This document shows positions 54,088-61,357 of a DNA stretch of 64,000 nucleotides, piece after piece (positions within the stretch are counted from its first letter, which is position 1; every line of letters starts with the position of its first letter). The DNA comes from VAXT01 sp963698015 (GTDB lineage Bacteria; Actinomycetota; Thermoleophilia; Gaiellales; Gaiellaceae). The position numbers and the translations under genes are program-made. The DNA is taken from the NCBI GenBank assembly GCA_963698015.1, contig OY969109.1, forward strand, positions 1,488,001 to 1,552,000, in the 5' to 3' direction. The notes beneath the pieces were generated by a model that saw nothing but the letters and a program-made list of their open reading frames with translations, was not told the origin of the DNA and made no database searches.

Positions 54088-54162
54088 GCCGTGCTCGTGA
54101 CGTACCGGCCCCCTTCCGGTGCGCCCGTCGTGGCCGGGACACGCGCATCCTCCGGCTCTTGC

Positions 54163-55245
54163 ATGCGGCAGGCGCGATTGCTCTTCATCGCCCTCGCGGC
54201 AGCCCTGGTGGTTGCCTCGCCGTCGTTTGCCGCGCCGGGCTCCGTCTCCTCGAAACAGGCCGAGGCGCGCAGTGTGATGGCTCAGATCCAGGGTCTCGAC
54301 GCGAACCTCGAGCGGGCCGTCGACTCGTACAACCTCGCCAACGAGAAGCTCGCCGGGATCGAGAGCGACCTCCGCACGAACAAGGCCGAGCTCAAGCTCG
54401 CGAAGGCGAACCTCAAGCACGCGCAGAAGCAGCTGAACGCGCATCTCGTTGCGATGTACACCTCCGGGAACCAGGACACGGGGCTCGAGGTGCTCCTCGG
54501 GGCAACGTCGATGGACGACCTGATCTCGCGAATCGACACGATGAGCCGGGTCTCGAACCAGAGCGCCGACGTCCTCAGGCAGGTGAAGGTTTTCCGCGCG
54601 AAGGTGAAGCAGGAGCGCGCGCGGCTCCGGACGGCGCACGTGCAGCAGGCCAAGCTCGTGGCCGAGCGCTCGGCGGAGAAGGCCTCGATCGAGGGCCAGC
54701 TCTCCTCGCGGCAGCAGCTCCTGTCCTCGATCAAGAGCGAGATCACCCAGATGCAGGCCGCGGAGCAGGCCCGGCAGGCCCAGCTCGCGGCGCAGGCCCG
54801 CGCCCGGCTGGCTTCGACGGGCGCGACGGTTCTGAACGCGAGCGCGGGAGCCATCACCTCGCCGCAGCCCGCACCGATCTACGCGCCGCCTCCCTCGAAG
54901 TACGGCGGCGTCGTCGGGATCGCGATGCAGTACCTCGGAACGCCGTACGTCTACGGGGGAGCGAGCCCGGGCGGCTTCGACTGCTCCGGGTTCGTGATGT
55001 ACGTCTTCAACCAGATCGGCGTGTCGCTCCCGCACAACGCCGCGGCGCAGTACGGCTACGGGATGCCGGTCTCGCGCGACCAGCTGCAGGCCGGCGACCT
55101 CGTCTTCTTCAACGGGCTCGGCCACGTGGGGATCTACATCGGCGGCGGCCAGTTCATCCACTCGCCGCACACCGGAGACGTCGTCAAGATCTCGAGCCTC
55201 ACCGGCTGGTACGCGTCCACGTATGTGGGCGCGCGGCGCCTCTAG
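54163..55245 (+). CDS. Exported coiled-coil NlpC/P60 peptidoglycan endopeptidase
   Basis: A 360-residue cell-wall hydrolase. A signal peptide (LLFIALAAALVVASPSFA) leads into a PcsB-like coiled coil (about 30-225, hinge EVLLGATSMDDLISRIDTM), a short Pro-rich linker and the NlpC/P60 domain (about 245-360). Catalytic residues are C274 (GFDCSGFV), H321 (GLGHVGIYI) and H333 (FIHSPHTG). I take the ATG at 54163 since the GTG at 54091 would precede the predicted transcript start. It is divergent from a gene with the same coiled-coil module; proteins of this layout are activated by FtsEX in other bacteria. Confidence 0.92.
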   Translation: MRQARLLFIALAAALVVASPSFAAPGSVSSKQAEARSVMAQIQGLDANLERAVDSYNLANEKLAGIESDLRTNKAELKLAKANLKHAQKQLNAHLVAMYTSGNQDTGLEVLLGATSMDDLISRIDTMSRVSNQSADVLRQVKVFRAKVKQERARLRTAHVQQAKLVAERSAEKASIEGQLSSRQQLLSSIKSEITQMQAAEQARQAQLAAQARARLASTGATVLNASAGAITSPQPAPIYAPPPSKYGGVVGIAMQYLGTPYVYGGASPGGFDCSGFVMYVFNQIGVSLPHNAAAQYGYGMPVSRDQLQAGDLVFFNGLGHVGIYIGGGQFIHSPHTGDVVKISSLTGWYASTYVGARRL

Positions 55246-55246
55246 C

Positions 55247-56941
55247 TCAGGTGTAGAGCTCTTCCAGCTCGGCCGCGAAGTGCTCCTCGCAAATCCGGCG
55301 CTTGAGCTTCAGCGTCGGCGTGACCTCGTTCTCGTCGGGTGAGAAGTCGCGCGGGAGGATCGTGTAGCGGCGGATCTGCTCGTGGTGCGCGAGGTCGCCG
55401 TTCATGCTCTCGACCGCCTGCTCGATGAGCGTGCTCGCGTCGTTCTGCCCGTCGAGCTTCTTGACCTCGTCCTCGTCGAGCGTGATCAGCGCGACGAGGT
55501 ACGGCCGCCGGTCGCCGACGACGAGCGCCTGCGAGATCCACGGGACGGTCTTGAGCGTGTTCTCGAGGTTCTGGGGCGCGACGTTCTTCCCGCCGGCGGT
55601 CACGATCAGGTCCTTCATGCGATCGGTGACGGTCAGGAAGCCGTCCTCGTCGAGCGTGCCGACGTCACCGGTGTGGAGCCAGCCGTCGCCCGGGAGCGCG
55701 GCTCGCGTCGCCGCCTCGTCGTTGAAGTAGCCTGCGAACACGGTCGGCCCGGCGATCAGGATCTCGCCGTCGTCGCCGATCTTGACCTCGATGCCGGGAA
55801 TCGCAGGCCCGACGGTGCCGAACTTGTAGTGCGTGGGCAGGTTGACGGTCGCAGCGCTCGTCTCCTCGGTCTGGCCGTAGCCTTCGAGGACCAGGACGTC
55901 GAGCACGTGGAAGAACTCCGCGATCTCCTTCGCGAGCGGCGCTCCGCCTGAGATCGCGGCCCGCATGCGTCCACCGAGGCGTTCCTTCACCTTCGAGTAG
56001 ACGAGCCGGTCGGCCAGGCGGTGCTTGAAGGCGAGGCCGCTCGGGATCGGCTCGCGCCGCTGACGAAGCTCGCTCACCTCCTCGCCGACTCCGAGCGCCC
56101 AGTCGACCAAGCGGCGCTTGACGCCGGTGGCGGCCGCGAAGTTGGCGGACACTGCCGTGTGCACCTTCTCGAGCACGCGCGGCACCGTCGGCAGGATCGT
56201 AGGCCGAACCTGCGTCATGGCGTCGCCGATCCGGCGCGGGTCGGACAGGAGCGCGATCGTGAATCCCTTGTGCGCTCCGAGCAGGTGCATCAGCCGCCCG
56301 AAGTTGTGGGCGAGCGGCAGGTAGAGGAGCATCACGTCCGTCGGGAGGAAGAAGTCCTCGATCTCGTCGATCGTCCCGACCATGTCGTAGTAGTTGCGGT
56401 TGAGGATCATGCAGCCCTTCGGCGGCCCGGTCGTCCCCGACGTGTAGATGAACGTGAAGAGGTCGTCGTCGCCGATCTGCTCGCGGGCCTGCTCGAGCGC
56501 GTCCGGGTTCTTCTCGGCGTGCTCGCGACCCTGCGCGCGCAGCTCGTCGAGCCGCTCGCGCTCGAAGACGTGCTCGAGCTCGACCCCGTCGATCTTCCCG
56601 CGCAGCTCGGCGTCGACGAGGCAGCCGACTGCATTCGCGTGCTCGAGGACGTACGCGCACTCGGCGGACGTGTTCGACGGGTAGATCGGAGCCGCGACCG
56701 CCCCGACGTGCGCGAGCGCAAAGTCGAAGAGCGACCACTCGAGGCGGTTGCGCGCGAGGATGCCGAACGCGTCGCCCTTCTGGAGGCCGATCGCGAGCAG
56801 CCCGTTCGCGAGCTCCTGCATGATTCGGTCGGCCTCGTCCCACGAGACCTCCCGCCAGCCGTCCTCATCCTCGACGAGGTACGCGGGGTTCTGGCGATTC
56901 TCGGCGATTGCCTCCTGCCACAGCGACCAGATCGTGCGCAT
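55247..56941 (-). CDS. Long-chain acyl-CoA synthetase (AMP-forming)
   Basis: A 564-residue adenylate-forming enzyme. The P-loop motif YTSGTTGPPKGCMI, the acyl-binding GYGQTEETSAATVN, the hinge TGDVGTLDEDGFLTVTDRMK and the C-terminal TLKLKRRIC are all present; this layout fits the FadD15/long-chain group. It would activate fatty acids with CoA for degradation or lipid synthesis, in line with two acyl-CoA dehydrogenases at 62-64 kb. TTGGAA and TAAGAT (18-nt spacer) end 7 nt before the ATG at 56941, so translation is probably leaderless. Confidence 0.93.
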   Translation of the reverse strand: MRTIWSLWQEAIAENRQNPAYLVEDEDGWREVSWDEADRIMQELANGLLAIGLQKGDAFGILARNRLEWSLFDFALAHVGAVAAPIYPSNTSAECAYVLEHANAVGCLVDAELRGKIDGVELEHVFERERLDELRAQGREHAEKNPDALEQAREQIGDDDLFTFIYTSGTTGPPKGCMILNRNYYDMVGTIDEIEDFFLPTDVMLLYLPLAHNFGRLMHLLGAHKGFTIALLSDPRRIGDAMTQVRPTILPTVPRVLEKVHTAVSANFAAATGVKRRLVDWALGVGEEVSELRQRREPIPSGLAFKHRLADRLVYSKVKERLGGRMRAAISGGAPLAKEIAEFFHVLDVLVLEGYGQTEETSAATVNLPTHYKFGTVGPAIPGIEVKIGDDGEILIAGPTVFAGYFNDEAATRAALPGDGWLHTGDVGTLDEDGFLTVTDRMKDLIVTAGGKNVAPQNLENTLKTVPWISQALVVGDRRPYLVALITLDEDEVKKLDGQNDASTLIEQAVESMNGDLAHHEQIRRYTILPRDFSPDENEVTPTLKLKRRICEEHFAAELEELYT

Positions 56942-56948
56942 CTGGCGG

Positions 56949-56978
56949 ATCTTACGGGGGAGGAAAAGGACGTTCCAA
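56949..56978 (-). promoter_or_regulatory. Promoter of the acyl-CoA synthetase gene
   Basis: On the minus strand TTGGAA (56978-56973), 18 nt, TAAGAT (56954-56949), then 7 nt to the ATG at 56941. On the other strand TACAAT at 56980-56985 is a candidate -10 for ku, 11 nt before its ATG. Confidence 0.5.
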
Positions 56979-56996
56979 GTACAATTCGTTCTCTCC

Positions 56997-57863
56997 ATGC
57001 GGACGATCTGGAACGGATCCATCAGCTTCGGCCTGGTCAACATCCCGGTCGGGCTCGCGCTGGCCACGAAGCCGGCCGCGCGCCAGTCCGACGTGTCCTT
57101 CCGCACGCTGCACCGCGAATGCCTGACGCCGATCAAGCAGAAGCGCTGGTGCCCGACGCACGAGCGCGAGGTCGAGCGGGACGAGCTCGTCAAGGGCTGG
57201 GAGGTCTCGAAGGGCGAGTTCGTCGTGGTCGAGGAGGCCGACCTCGAGGCAATCATGGAGATCGACGACTCGAAGGCGATCGCGATCACGCGCTTCGTGG
57301 ACGCGTCCGATGTCGACCCGGTCTACTTCGACCGCACCTACTACCTGGCTCCTCCTCGCGAGACCGCTGCGCAGCGCCCATACGTGCTGCTGCTGCGGGC
57401 AATGCAGGAGACTGGCAAGGCCGCCCTCGGCCGCTTCGTGCGCCAGGGCTCGGAGCACCTGTGCCTGATCCGGCCGAAGGGGGACGCGCTCGCGCTGGAG
57501 ACGATGTTCCTCGCCGAGGACGTCAACTCACAGGCCGAGATCGAGGAGGCGGTGAGCGAGAGCACCGTCAAGCAGCCGGAGCTCGACCTGGCGCGTCAGG
57601 TGATCGACAGCCTCGTCGGCGAGTTCGACCCGGCGGAGCTGACGAGCGAGTACCGCCAGAACCTGCGCCAGATGCTCGAGGCCAAGCTCGAGGGCGTGGA
57701 GCTCCAGAAGCCCGAGCCGGTGGAGGAAGAGACGCCGATCGTCGACCTCATGGAGGCGCTCAAGAAGAGCGTCGAGGAGGTTCGCGAGACGAAGCCGGCT
57801 CGCAAGAGAGCCGCTTCGAAGAGCGGCTCCCGGAAGCGCGTGGCGGCTCGAAAGAGCGCCTAG
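56997..57863 (+). CDS. ku: Non-homologous end-joining protein Ku
   Basis: A 288-residue bacterial Ku that binds DNA double-strand ends as a homodimer. The core has IWNGSISFGLVNIPVGLALA, SFRTLHRECLTPIKQKRWCP and FDRTYYLAPPRETAAQRPYV. The last ~35 residues are Lys/Arg/Ala-rich (ARKRAASKSGSRKRVAARKS), the extended tail that recruits or tethers DNA in mycobacterial Ku. The partner LigD is not in this window. The upstream gene is divergent, with 55 bp between the starts. Confidence 0.96.
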   Translation: MRTIWNGSISFGLVNIPVGLALATKPAARQSDVSFRTLHRECLTPIKQKRWCPTHEREVERDELVKGWEVSKGEFVVVEEADLEAIMEIDDSKAIAITRFVDASDVDPVYFDRTYYLAPPRETAAQRPYVLLLRAMQETGKAALGRFVRQGSEHLCLIRPKGDALALETMFLAEDVNSQAEIEEAVSESTVKQPELDLARQVIDSLVGEFDPAELTSEYRQNLRQMLEAKLEGVELQKPEPVEEETPIVDLMEALKKSVEEVRETKPARKRAASKSGSRKRVAARKSA

Positions 57864-57872
57864 GCGCCCGAA

Positions 57873-58055
57873 CTACGAGGCGAGTGCCTGCGGCGGCGGC
57901 TGCGAGCCCAGCGCCGCGAGCTGTGCCTGGAAGAGGGTCTTGTCGATCTTGCCGTGGTAGATCGGCACGCCTTCCTGCATGCAGACGCGGATCACCTCCT
58001 GGCGGTCGATCCCAATCTCCTTCGACAGCTCCTCGGGCGTCAGGTGGTTCGCCAT
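57873..58055 (-). CDS. Small helix-turn-helix-like protein (60 aa)
   Basis: A 60-residue protein, LTPEELSKEIGIDRQEVIRV followed by CMQEGVPIYHGKIDKTLFQA, which looks like a winged or MerR-like HTH in minimal form (helix-turn-helix about 5-28). TAAAGGAGGA 5 nt before the ATG is one of the best ribosome binding sites in the window, so the gene is real despite its size. It converges on ku with a 9-nt gap. I infer DNA binding from the motif only. Confidence 0.7.
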   Translation of the reverse strand: MANHLTPEELSKEIGIDRQEVIRVCMQEGVPIYHGKIDKTLFQAQLAALGSQPPPQALAS

Positions 58056-58094
58056 GCCACTCCTCCTTTAGCGTAGGCGTCGAGTCCGGGCACT

Positions 58095-58127
58095 AAAAAA
58101 CCCGACCGCTCTCGGGCGCGTGTCGGG
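58095..58127 (-). terminator. Rho-independent terminator on the minus strand
   Basis: On the minus strand CCCGAC (58127-58122) pairs with GTCGGG (58106-58101) and is followed directly by TTTTTT (58100-58095). It would end transcripts coming from the Nif3-like gene or from a separate small RNA in the gap. Confidence 0.7.
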
Positions 58128-58232
58128 CTCTGGTGTCCTCTGGATATGTCACGCGGAGCTCAGACACCCCGCGCGTCGGAAACAATCACGTCTCGAACTG
58201 TACCGCCGCCCTCCGACGGTGGCAATGGCCAA
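58128..58232 (-). other. Structured 105-nt gap upstream of the terminator
   Basis: No reading frame is convincing. On the minus strand the stretch contains GGTGTC and GACACC arms (about 58171-58133) enclosing a GAGCTC centre, plus a GC-rich stem near 58215-58195, and it runs into the terminator at 58095-58127. It may be a long 3-prime UTR of the Nif3-like gene or a small RNA. Confidence 0.35.
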
Positions 58233-58976
58233 CTAAACGGGGTTGGGCAGGTCGAAGAACTCCCACTCGAGCTCGAAGCGCGCCGCCAGGCGCTCGGCCA
58301 GAGCCTGGATTCCGATGCGCTCGGTCGCGTAGTGCCCGGCCGCGACGAAGTGGATCCCCAGCTCACGCGCCGTGTGCAGGCTCGGCTCGGCAGGCTCGCC
58401 GGTCAGGAACAGGTCGTAGCCCTCGCGGGCGGCGTCGGCCAGGTAGCGGGCCGCTCCGCCCGTGATCACTGCGGCGCGCTCGATCCGCTCCGGACCGTGC
58501 GCGAAGACGACCGGATCGCCTCCGAGCCGCTCGCGGACCCGCGCTGCGAACTCGTCGACGGAGACGGGCTCCGCCAGGGGGCCGCCGAAGCCGATCCCGG
58601 CGAACTGCTCCGAGGGCTCGATGCCCAGCTCACGCGCGAGCAGGGCGTTGTTTCCGAGCTCGGGGTGGGCGTCGAGCGCGAGGTGGTACGCGGCCAGCGT
58701 GATCTCGGCGTCGAGGAGCGTCTTCAGCCGGCGGCGCAGGGCGTCGTCGATCACGCGCGAGTCGCTGTCCCAGAGCAGGCCGTGGTGGACCAGGAGCATC
58801 TGGGCGCCGGTGGACGCGGTGCGCTCGAAGAGCTCGAGCGACGATGAGACCCCGCACGCGATCCGGTCGACCTCACGGGCGCCGGCGACCTGCAGGCCCA
58901 TCGGGCCGTAGTCCGGGTACGCGTCCAGATCGAGCAGTTCGCTCGCGAAGGCGAGGATCGCGTCCCGGTCGGCCAC
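58233..58976 (-). CDS. Nif3-like dinuclear metal centre protein
   Basis: A 247-residue member of the Nif3/YbgI family. The metal ligands appear in QMLLVHHGLLW, LAAYHLALDAHPELGNNALL and FVAAGHYATERIGIQAL. The family binds two metals; GTP cyclohydrolase type 1-like activity has been suggested for some members but is uncertain. The GTG at 58976 is 12 nt after the ssb stop. A TAGAAT box, made partly of the ssb stop codon, lies 9 nt before the GTG and may give a separate short-leader transcript. Confidence 0.9.
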   Translation of the reverse strand: MADRDAILAFASELLDLDAYPDYGPMGLQVAGAREVDRIACGVSSSLELFERTASTGAQMLLVHHGLLWDSDSRVIDDALRRRLKTLLDAEITLAAYHLALDAHPELGNNALLARELGIEPSEQFAGIGFGGPLAEPVSVDEFAARVRERLGGDPVVFAHGPERIERAAVITGGAARYLADAAREGYDLFLTGEPAEPSLHTARELGIHFVAAGHYATERIGIQALAERLAARFELEWEFFDLPNPV

Positions 58977-58988
58977 TGGCCGCCGATT

Positions 58989-59339
58989 CTAGGCAGGACT
59001 GGGTGCTTCGAACGGGATGTCCGCAGCCTCCTCCTTTCCCCGCGACGACAGGAACTCGACCCGGTTCGCGACCACCTCGACGGCGTTCCGCTTGTTGCCG
59101 TCGGAGTCTTCCCACGAGCTGCTGCGCAGGCGTCCGTCGACGCCGACCTTGCGCCCCTTCGCCAGGTACTGGGCGCAGATCTCCGCCTGCTTGTTCCAGG
59201 TCGATATGCGCACGAAGTCGGCCTCGTCCTTTCCGGGCCGGTCGACCGCGAGCAGGAAGGTCGCTACCTGCAGGTCCTGGCCCACCTCTCGGAGCTCGAC
59301 GTCCGTGGCGAGATTGCCGATCAGCGTCACGACGTTCAC
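58989..59339 (-). CDS. ssb: Single-stranded DNA-binding protein (short form)
   Basis: A 116-residue SSB with one OB fold (NVVTLIGNLATDVELREVGQ, FVRISTWNKQAEICAQYLAK, KVGVDGRLRSSSWED). The C-terminus reads ADIPFEAPSPA: the DIPF partner-binding tip is present but is followed by five more residues rather than ending the protein. GAGGAGGTG upstream of the GTG at 59339 sets the start; the frame is open to 59423 without similarity. It may be a second SSB beside a main rpsF-ssb-rpsR copy elsewhere. Confidence 0.9.
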   Translation of the reverse strand: MNVVTLIGNLATDVELREVGQDLQVATFLLAVDRPGKDEADFVRISTWNKQAEICAQYLAKGRKVGVDGRLRSSSWEDSDGNKRNAVEVVANRVEFLSSRGKEEAADIPFEAPSPA

Positions 59340-59423
59340 GCCCGCACCTCCTCTGTTGACTGAGAAGGCAACGCTAGCTGGAAAAATGTGGCGGCACTGT
59401 GTCGAACACGTGCCGCCTTTCAA

Positions 59424-59497
59424 TCGGGGTGCCCAGATTTGAACTGGGGACCTCTCCGACCCGAACGGAGCGCGCTACCAGGCTGCGCCACACCCCG
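59424..59497 (-). tRNA. tRNA-Pro (anticodon CGG)
   Basis: On the minus strand a 74-nt cloverleaf runs CGGGGTG ... CACCCCGA: D arm GCGC/GCGC, anticodon arm CTCCG-TTCGGGT-CGGAG with anticodon CGG, and T arm CCCAG-TTCAAAT-CTGGG. CCA is not encoded. It reads CCG codons, abundant in this genome. A half-copy lies at 59642-59688. Confidence 0.93.
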
Positions 59498-59543
59498 AGA
59501 ACCGTTACAGGTTAGCGACGTCTGCCCTCGGTTGTAGTCGGCG

Positions 59544-59573
59544 GGCGGAGTCGGGCTTCGCCCGGCGGGAGCC
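59544..59573 (+). repeat. Hairpin repeat, family 1 (copy C)
   Basis: This 30-nt unit runs from GGCGGAGT to GGCGGGAGCC with stem CGGGC-TTC-GCCCG. It lies between tRNA-Pro and the tRNA-Pro remnant. Related to 4039-4068 (minus) and 16474-16503. Confidence 0.7.
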
Positions 59574-59641
59574 CAGGAGCCGTTTGACGCTGAGTACTGA
59601 AAGTAGCGGGCCAACGGGGAACCATGGGTTCACCCGTTCTT

Positions 59642-59688
59642 CTCTCCGACCCGAACGGAGCGCGCTACCAGGCTGCGCCACACCCCGA
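59642..59688 (-). pseudogene. Partial duplicate of tRNA-Pro (5-prime half)
   Basis: A 47-bp stretch is identical to 59452-59498, the part of tRNA-Pro from its 5-prime end through the anticodon arm. Beyond this, the 3-prime half is not tRNA-like: no T arm or matching acceptor strand. Similarity continues weakly into the region upstream of the tRNA (GTTACAGGTTAGC versus GTCACAGTTAGC), so flanking DNA was copied too. Confidence 0.75.
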
Positions 59689-59729
59689 AGCGTCACAGTT
59701 AGCTCAGATCCGCGGGTATCCTCAGCGCG

Positions 59730-60566
59730 ATGGCCGACCGGATTCGGATCGCGTGCGTGCAGCTGACGAGTGGGCGCGACAAGGCCTCCAATCTCGAAAA
59801 GGCGGAGCAGCTCGTAGCGCAGGCGGCCTCGACGGGCGCCGACGTCGTGGCGCTTCCCGAGAAGTGGAACGTGATCGGCCCGCCAGACGTGCTCCACGAG
59901 ACGGCCGAGACGATCGAGGACGGGGAGTCGGTCGCCGCGATGCGCGACTGGGCCCGCACGCACGGCGTGACGCTGATCGGCGGCTCGATCACGGAGCGGC
60001 GCGAGGGGCGCGAGAAGCTCTCGAACACGTGTCTCGTCTTCGACCCCGAGGGCGAGCTCGTGTCTGTCTACCGGAAGATCCACCTGTTCGACGTCGAGGT
60101 CGGCGGGCTGACGTACCGGGAGTCCGAGGCCGAGGAGCACGGCGACGAGCCCGTCGTGACCGAGGTCGAGGGCTGGCCGGTGGGGCTGACGATCTGTTAC
60201 GACCTCCGCTTTCCGGAGCTGTACCGCGTGCTGGCGCTCGAAGGGGCGCTGCTTGCAACCGTGCCGGCGCATTTCACGCTCTTCACCGGCAAGGACCACT
60301 GGCACATGCTCCTGCGTGCGCGGGCGGTCGAGAACGGCTTCTACGTCGCGGCCCCGGCGCAGGTCGGCGAGACGGGGATCGGACGGCCGAGCTACGGGCG
60401 CTCGCTGATCGTCGACCCGTGGGGGACGGTGCTCGCGCAGGCGCCGGACGAGGAGACGGTGATCTCCGCCGAGCTCGACCGGGCCTGGCTCGAGGAGGTG
60501 CGGCGGCGGCTGCCGTCGTTGTCCCAGCGGCGCCCGGAGGCGTACCGCTGGCCGGCCCCGGCCTAG
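59730..60566 (+). CDS. Carbon-nitrogen hydrolase (nitrilase/omega-amidase-like)
   Basis: A 278-residue nitrilase-superfamily hydrolase with the catalytic triad E44 (ALPEKWN), K116 (YRKIHLFDVEV) and C156 (TICYDLRFPEL). The DLRFPELYR environment and length are those of Nit1/Nit2-like amidases that act on deaminated glutathione or omega-amides; the exact substrate is open. TATCCT ends 7 nt before the ATG, a leaderless layout. The following kinase gene overlaps it by 19 nt. Confidence 0.92.
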   Translation: MADRIRIACVQLTSGRDKASNLEKAEQLVAQAASTGADVVALPEKWNVIGPPDVLHETAETIEDGESVAAMRDWARTHGVTLIGGSITERREGREKLSNTCLVFDPEGELVSVYRKIHLFDVEVGGLTYRESEAEEHGDEPVVTEVEGWPVGLTICYDLRFPELYRVLALEGALLATVPAHFTLFTGKDHWHMLLRARAVENGFYVAAPAQVGETGIGRPSYGRSLIVDPWGTVLAQAPDEETVISAELDRAWLEEVRRRLPSLSQRRPEAYRWPAPA

Positions 60567-61357
60567 ACGCGACCTGGCAGGAGCGCCTCCCCGGGCTCGT
60601 CGCCGACTGCGCGGCGCTGTGGGGACTGGAGCTCGAGGAGCCGTTCGCGGGCGGGTTCGCCTCGCACGTCGTGCCCGCAGGCGACGTCGTTCTGAAGATC
60701 CAGTGGCCGCATCGCGAGAGCGATCACGAGGCTGACGCGCTCGAGTTCTGGCAGGGCGAGGGCGCGGTTCGGCTGCTGGCCCGCGACGACGAGCGCCATG
60801 CTCTCCTGCTCGAGCGCTGCCGCCCGGGGACTCCACTGAGAGAGAGCGCGCTCGACGTCCTCATCGATCTCCTGTCGCGGCTCTGGAAGCCGGCCGTTGC
60901 CCCGTTCACGTCGCTGGCGGACGAGGCTGCCTGGTGGGCGAGCACGATCCGCGGCGAGTGGGAGGAAGCCGGGAGGCCGTTCGAGGAGAGGCTCGTCGAC
61001 GCGGCGATCTCGACGTTGGAGGAGCTGGCCGTGACCCAGGGCGAGCAGGTGCTGCTGCATCAGGACCTCCATCCGGACAACGTTCTCGCCGCTGAGCGCG
61101 AGCCGTGGCTCGTGATCGATCCGAAGCCGCTCGTCGGCGAGCGTGAGTTCGCCGTCGCGCCGATCGTCCGGTCGTTCGAGCTGGGGCACAGCAAGCGGGC
61201 CGTGATCGGTCGTCTCGATCGCCTGACGGTCGAGCTGGGGCTCGACCGCGAGCGTGCGCTCGGCTGGACGCTCGGTCAAACGATTGCCTGGAGCTTCAAC
61301 AGCGAGTTCCACCCCGCGCACGTAGAGACCGCCCGCTGGCTGCTACAAGCAGCGTGA
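60548..61357 (+). CDS. Aminoglycoside/hydroxyurea-type phosphotransferase (APH fold), CTG start proposed
   Basis: A 269-residue kinase of the APH fold. The Brenner motif LLHQDLHPDNVLAAE (catalytic Asp and Asn) and the metal-binding VIDPKPLVGEREF are clear; VVLKIQWPH holds the ATP-binding Lys. This is the streptomycin 6-kinase/hydroxyurea kinase subgroup, though the cell substrate may be a metabolite. No ATG, GTG or TTG lies near the proper N-terminus; a CTG at 60548 follows GGAGG (60536-60540) by 7 nt and is my choice. The stop overlaps the next gene (GTGA). Confidence 0.82.
   Translation: MAGPGLDATWQERLPGLVADCAALWGLELEEPFAGGFASHVVPAGDVVLKIQWPHRESDHEADALEFWQGEGAVRLLARDDERHALLLERCRPGTPLRESALDVLIDLLSRLWKPAVAPFTSLADEAAWWASTIRGEWEEAGRPFEERLVDAAISTLEELAVTQGEQVLLHQDLHPDNVLAAEREPWLVIDPKPLVGEREFAVAPIVRSFELGHSKRAVIGRLDRLTVELGLDRERALGWTLGQTIAWSFNSEFHPAHVETARWLLQAA

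Noticed and set aside
53974..54162. ydaO-type (c-di-AMP) riboswitch before the NlpC/P60 gene
   Set aside because: This class often precedes such genes in actinobacteria, but I could not find its conserved core, and the predicted leader is only about 70 nt.
59452..59688. Integrated element bounded by attL and attR at tRNA-Pro
   Set aside because: Only 143 bp lie between the repeats, with no integrase or cargo, the repeat is the 5-prime rather than the 3-prime part of the tRNA, and similarity runs into its upstream flank. A decayed duplication fits better.
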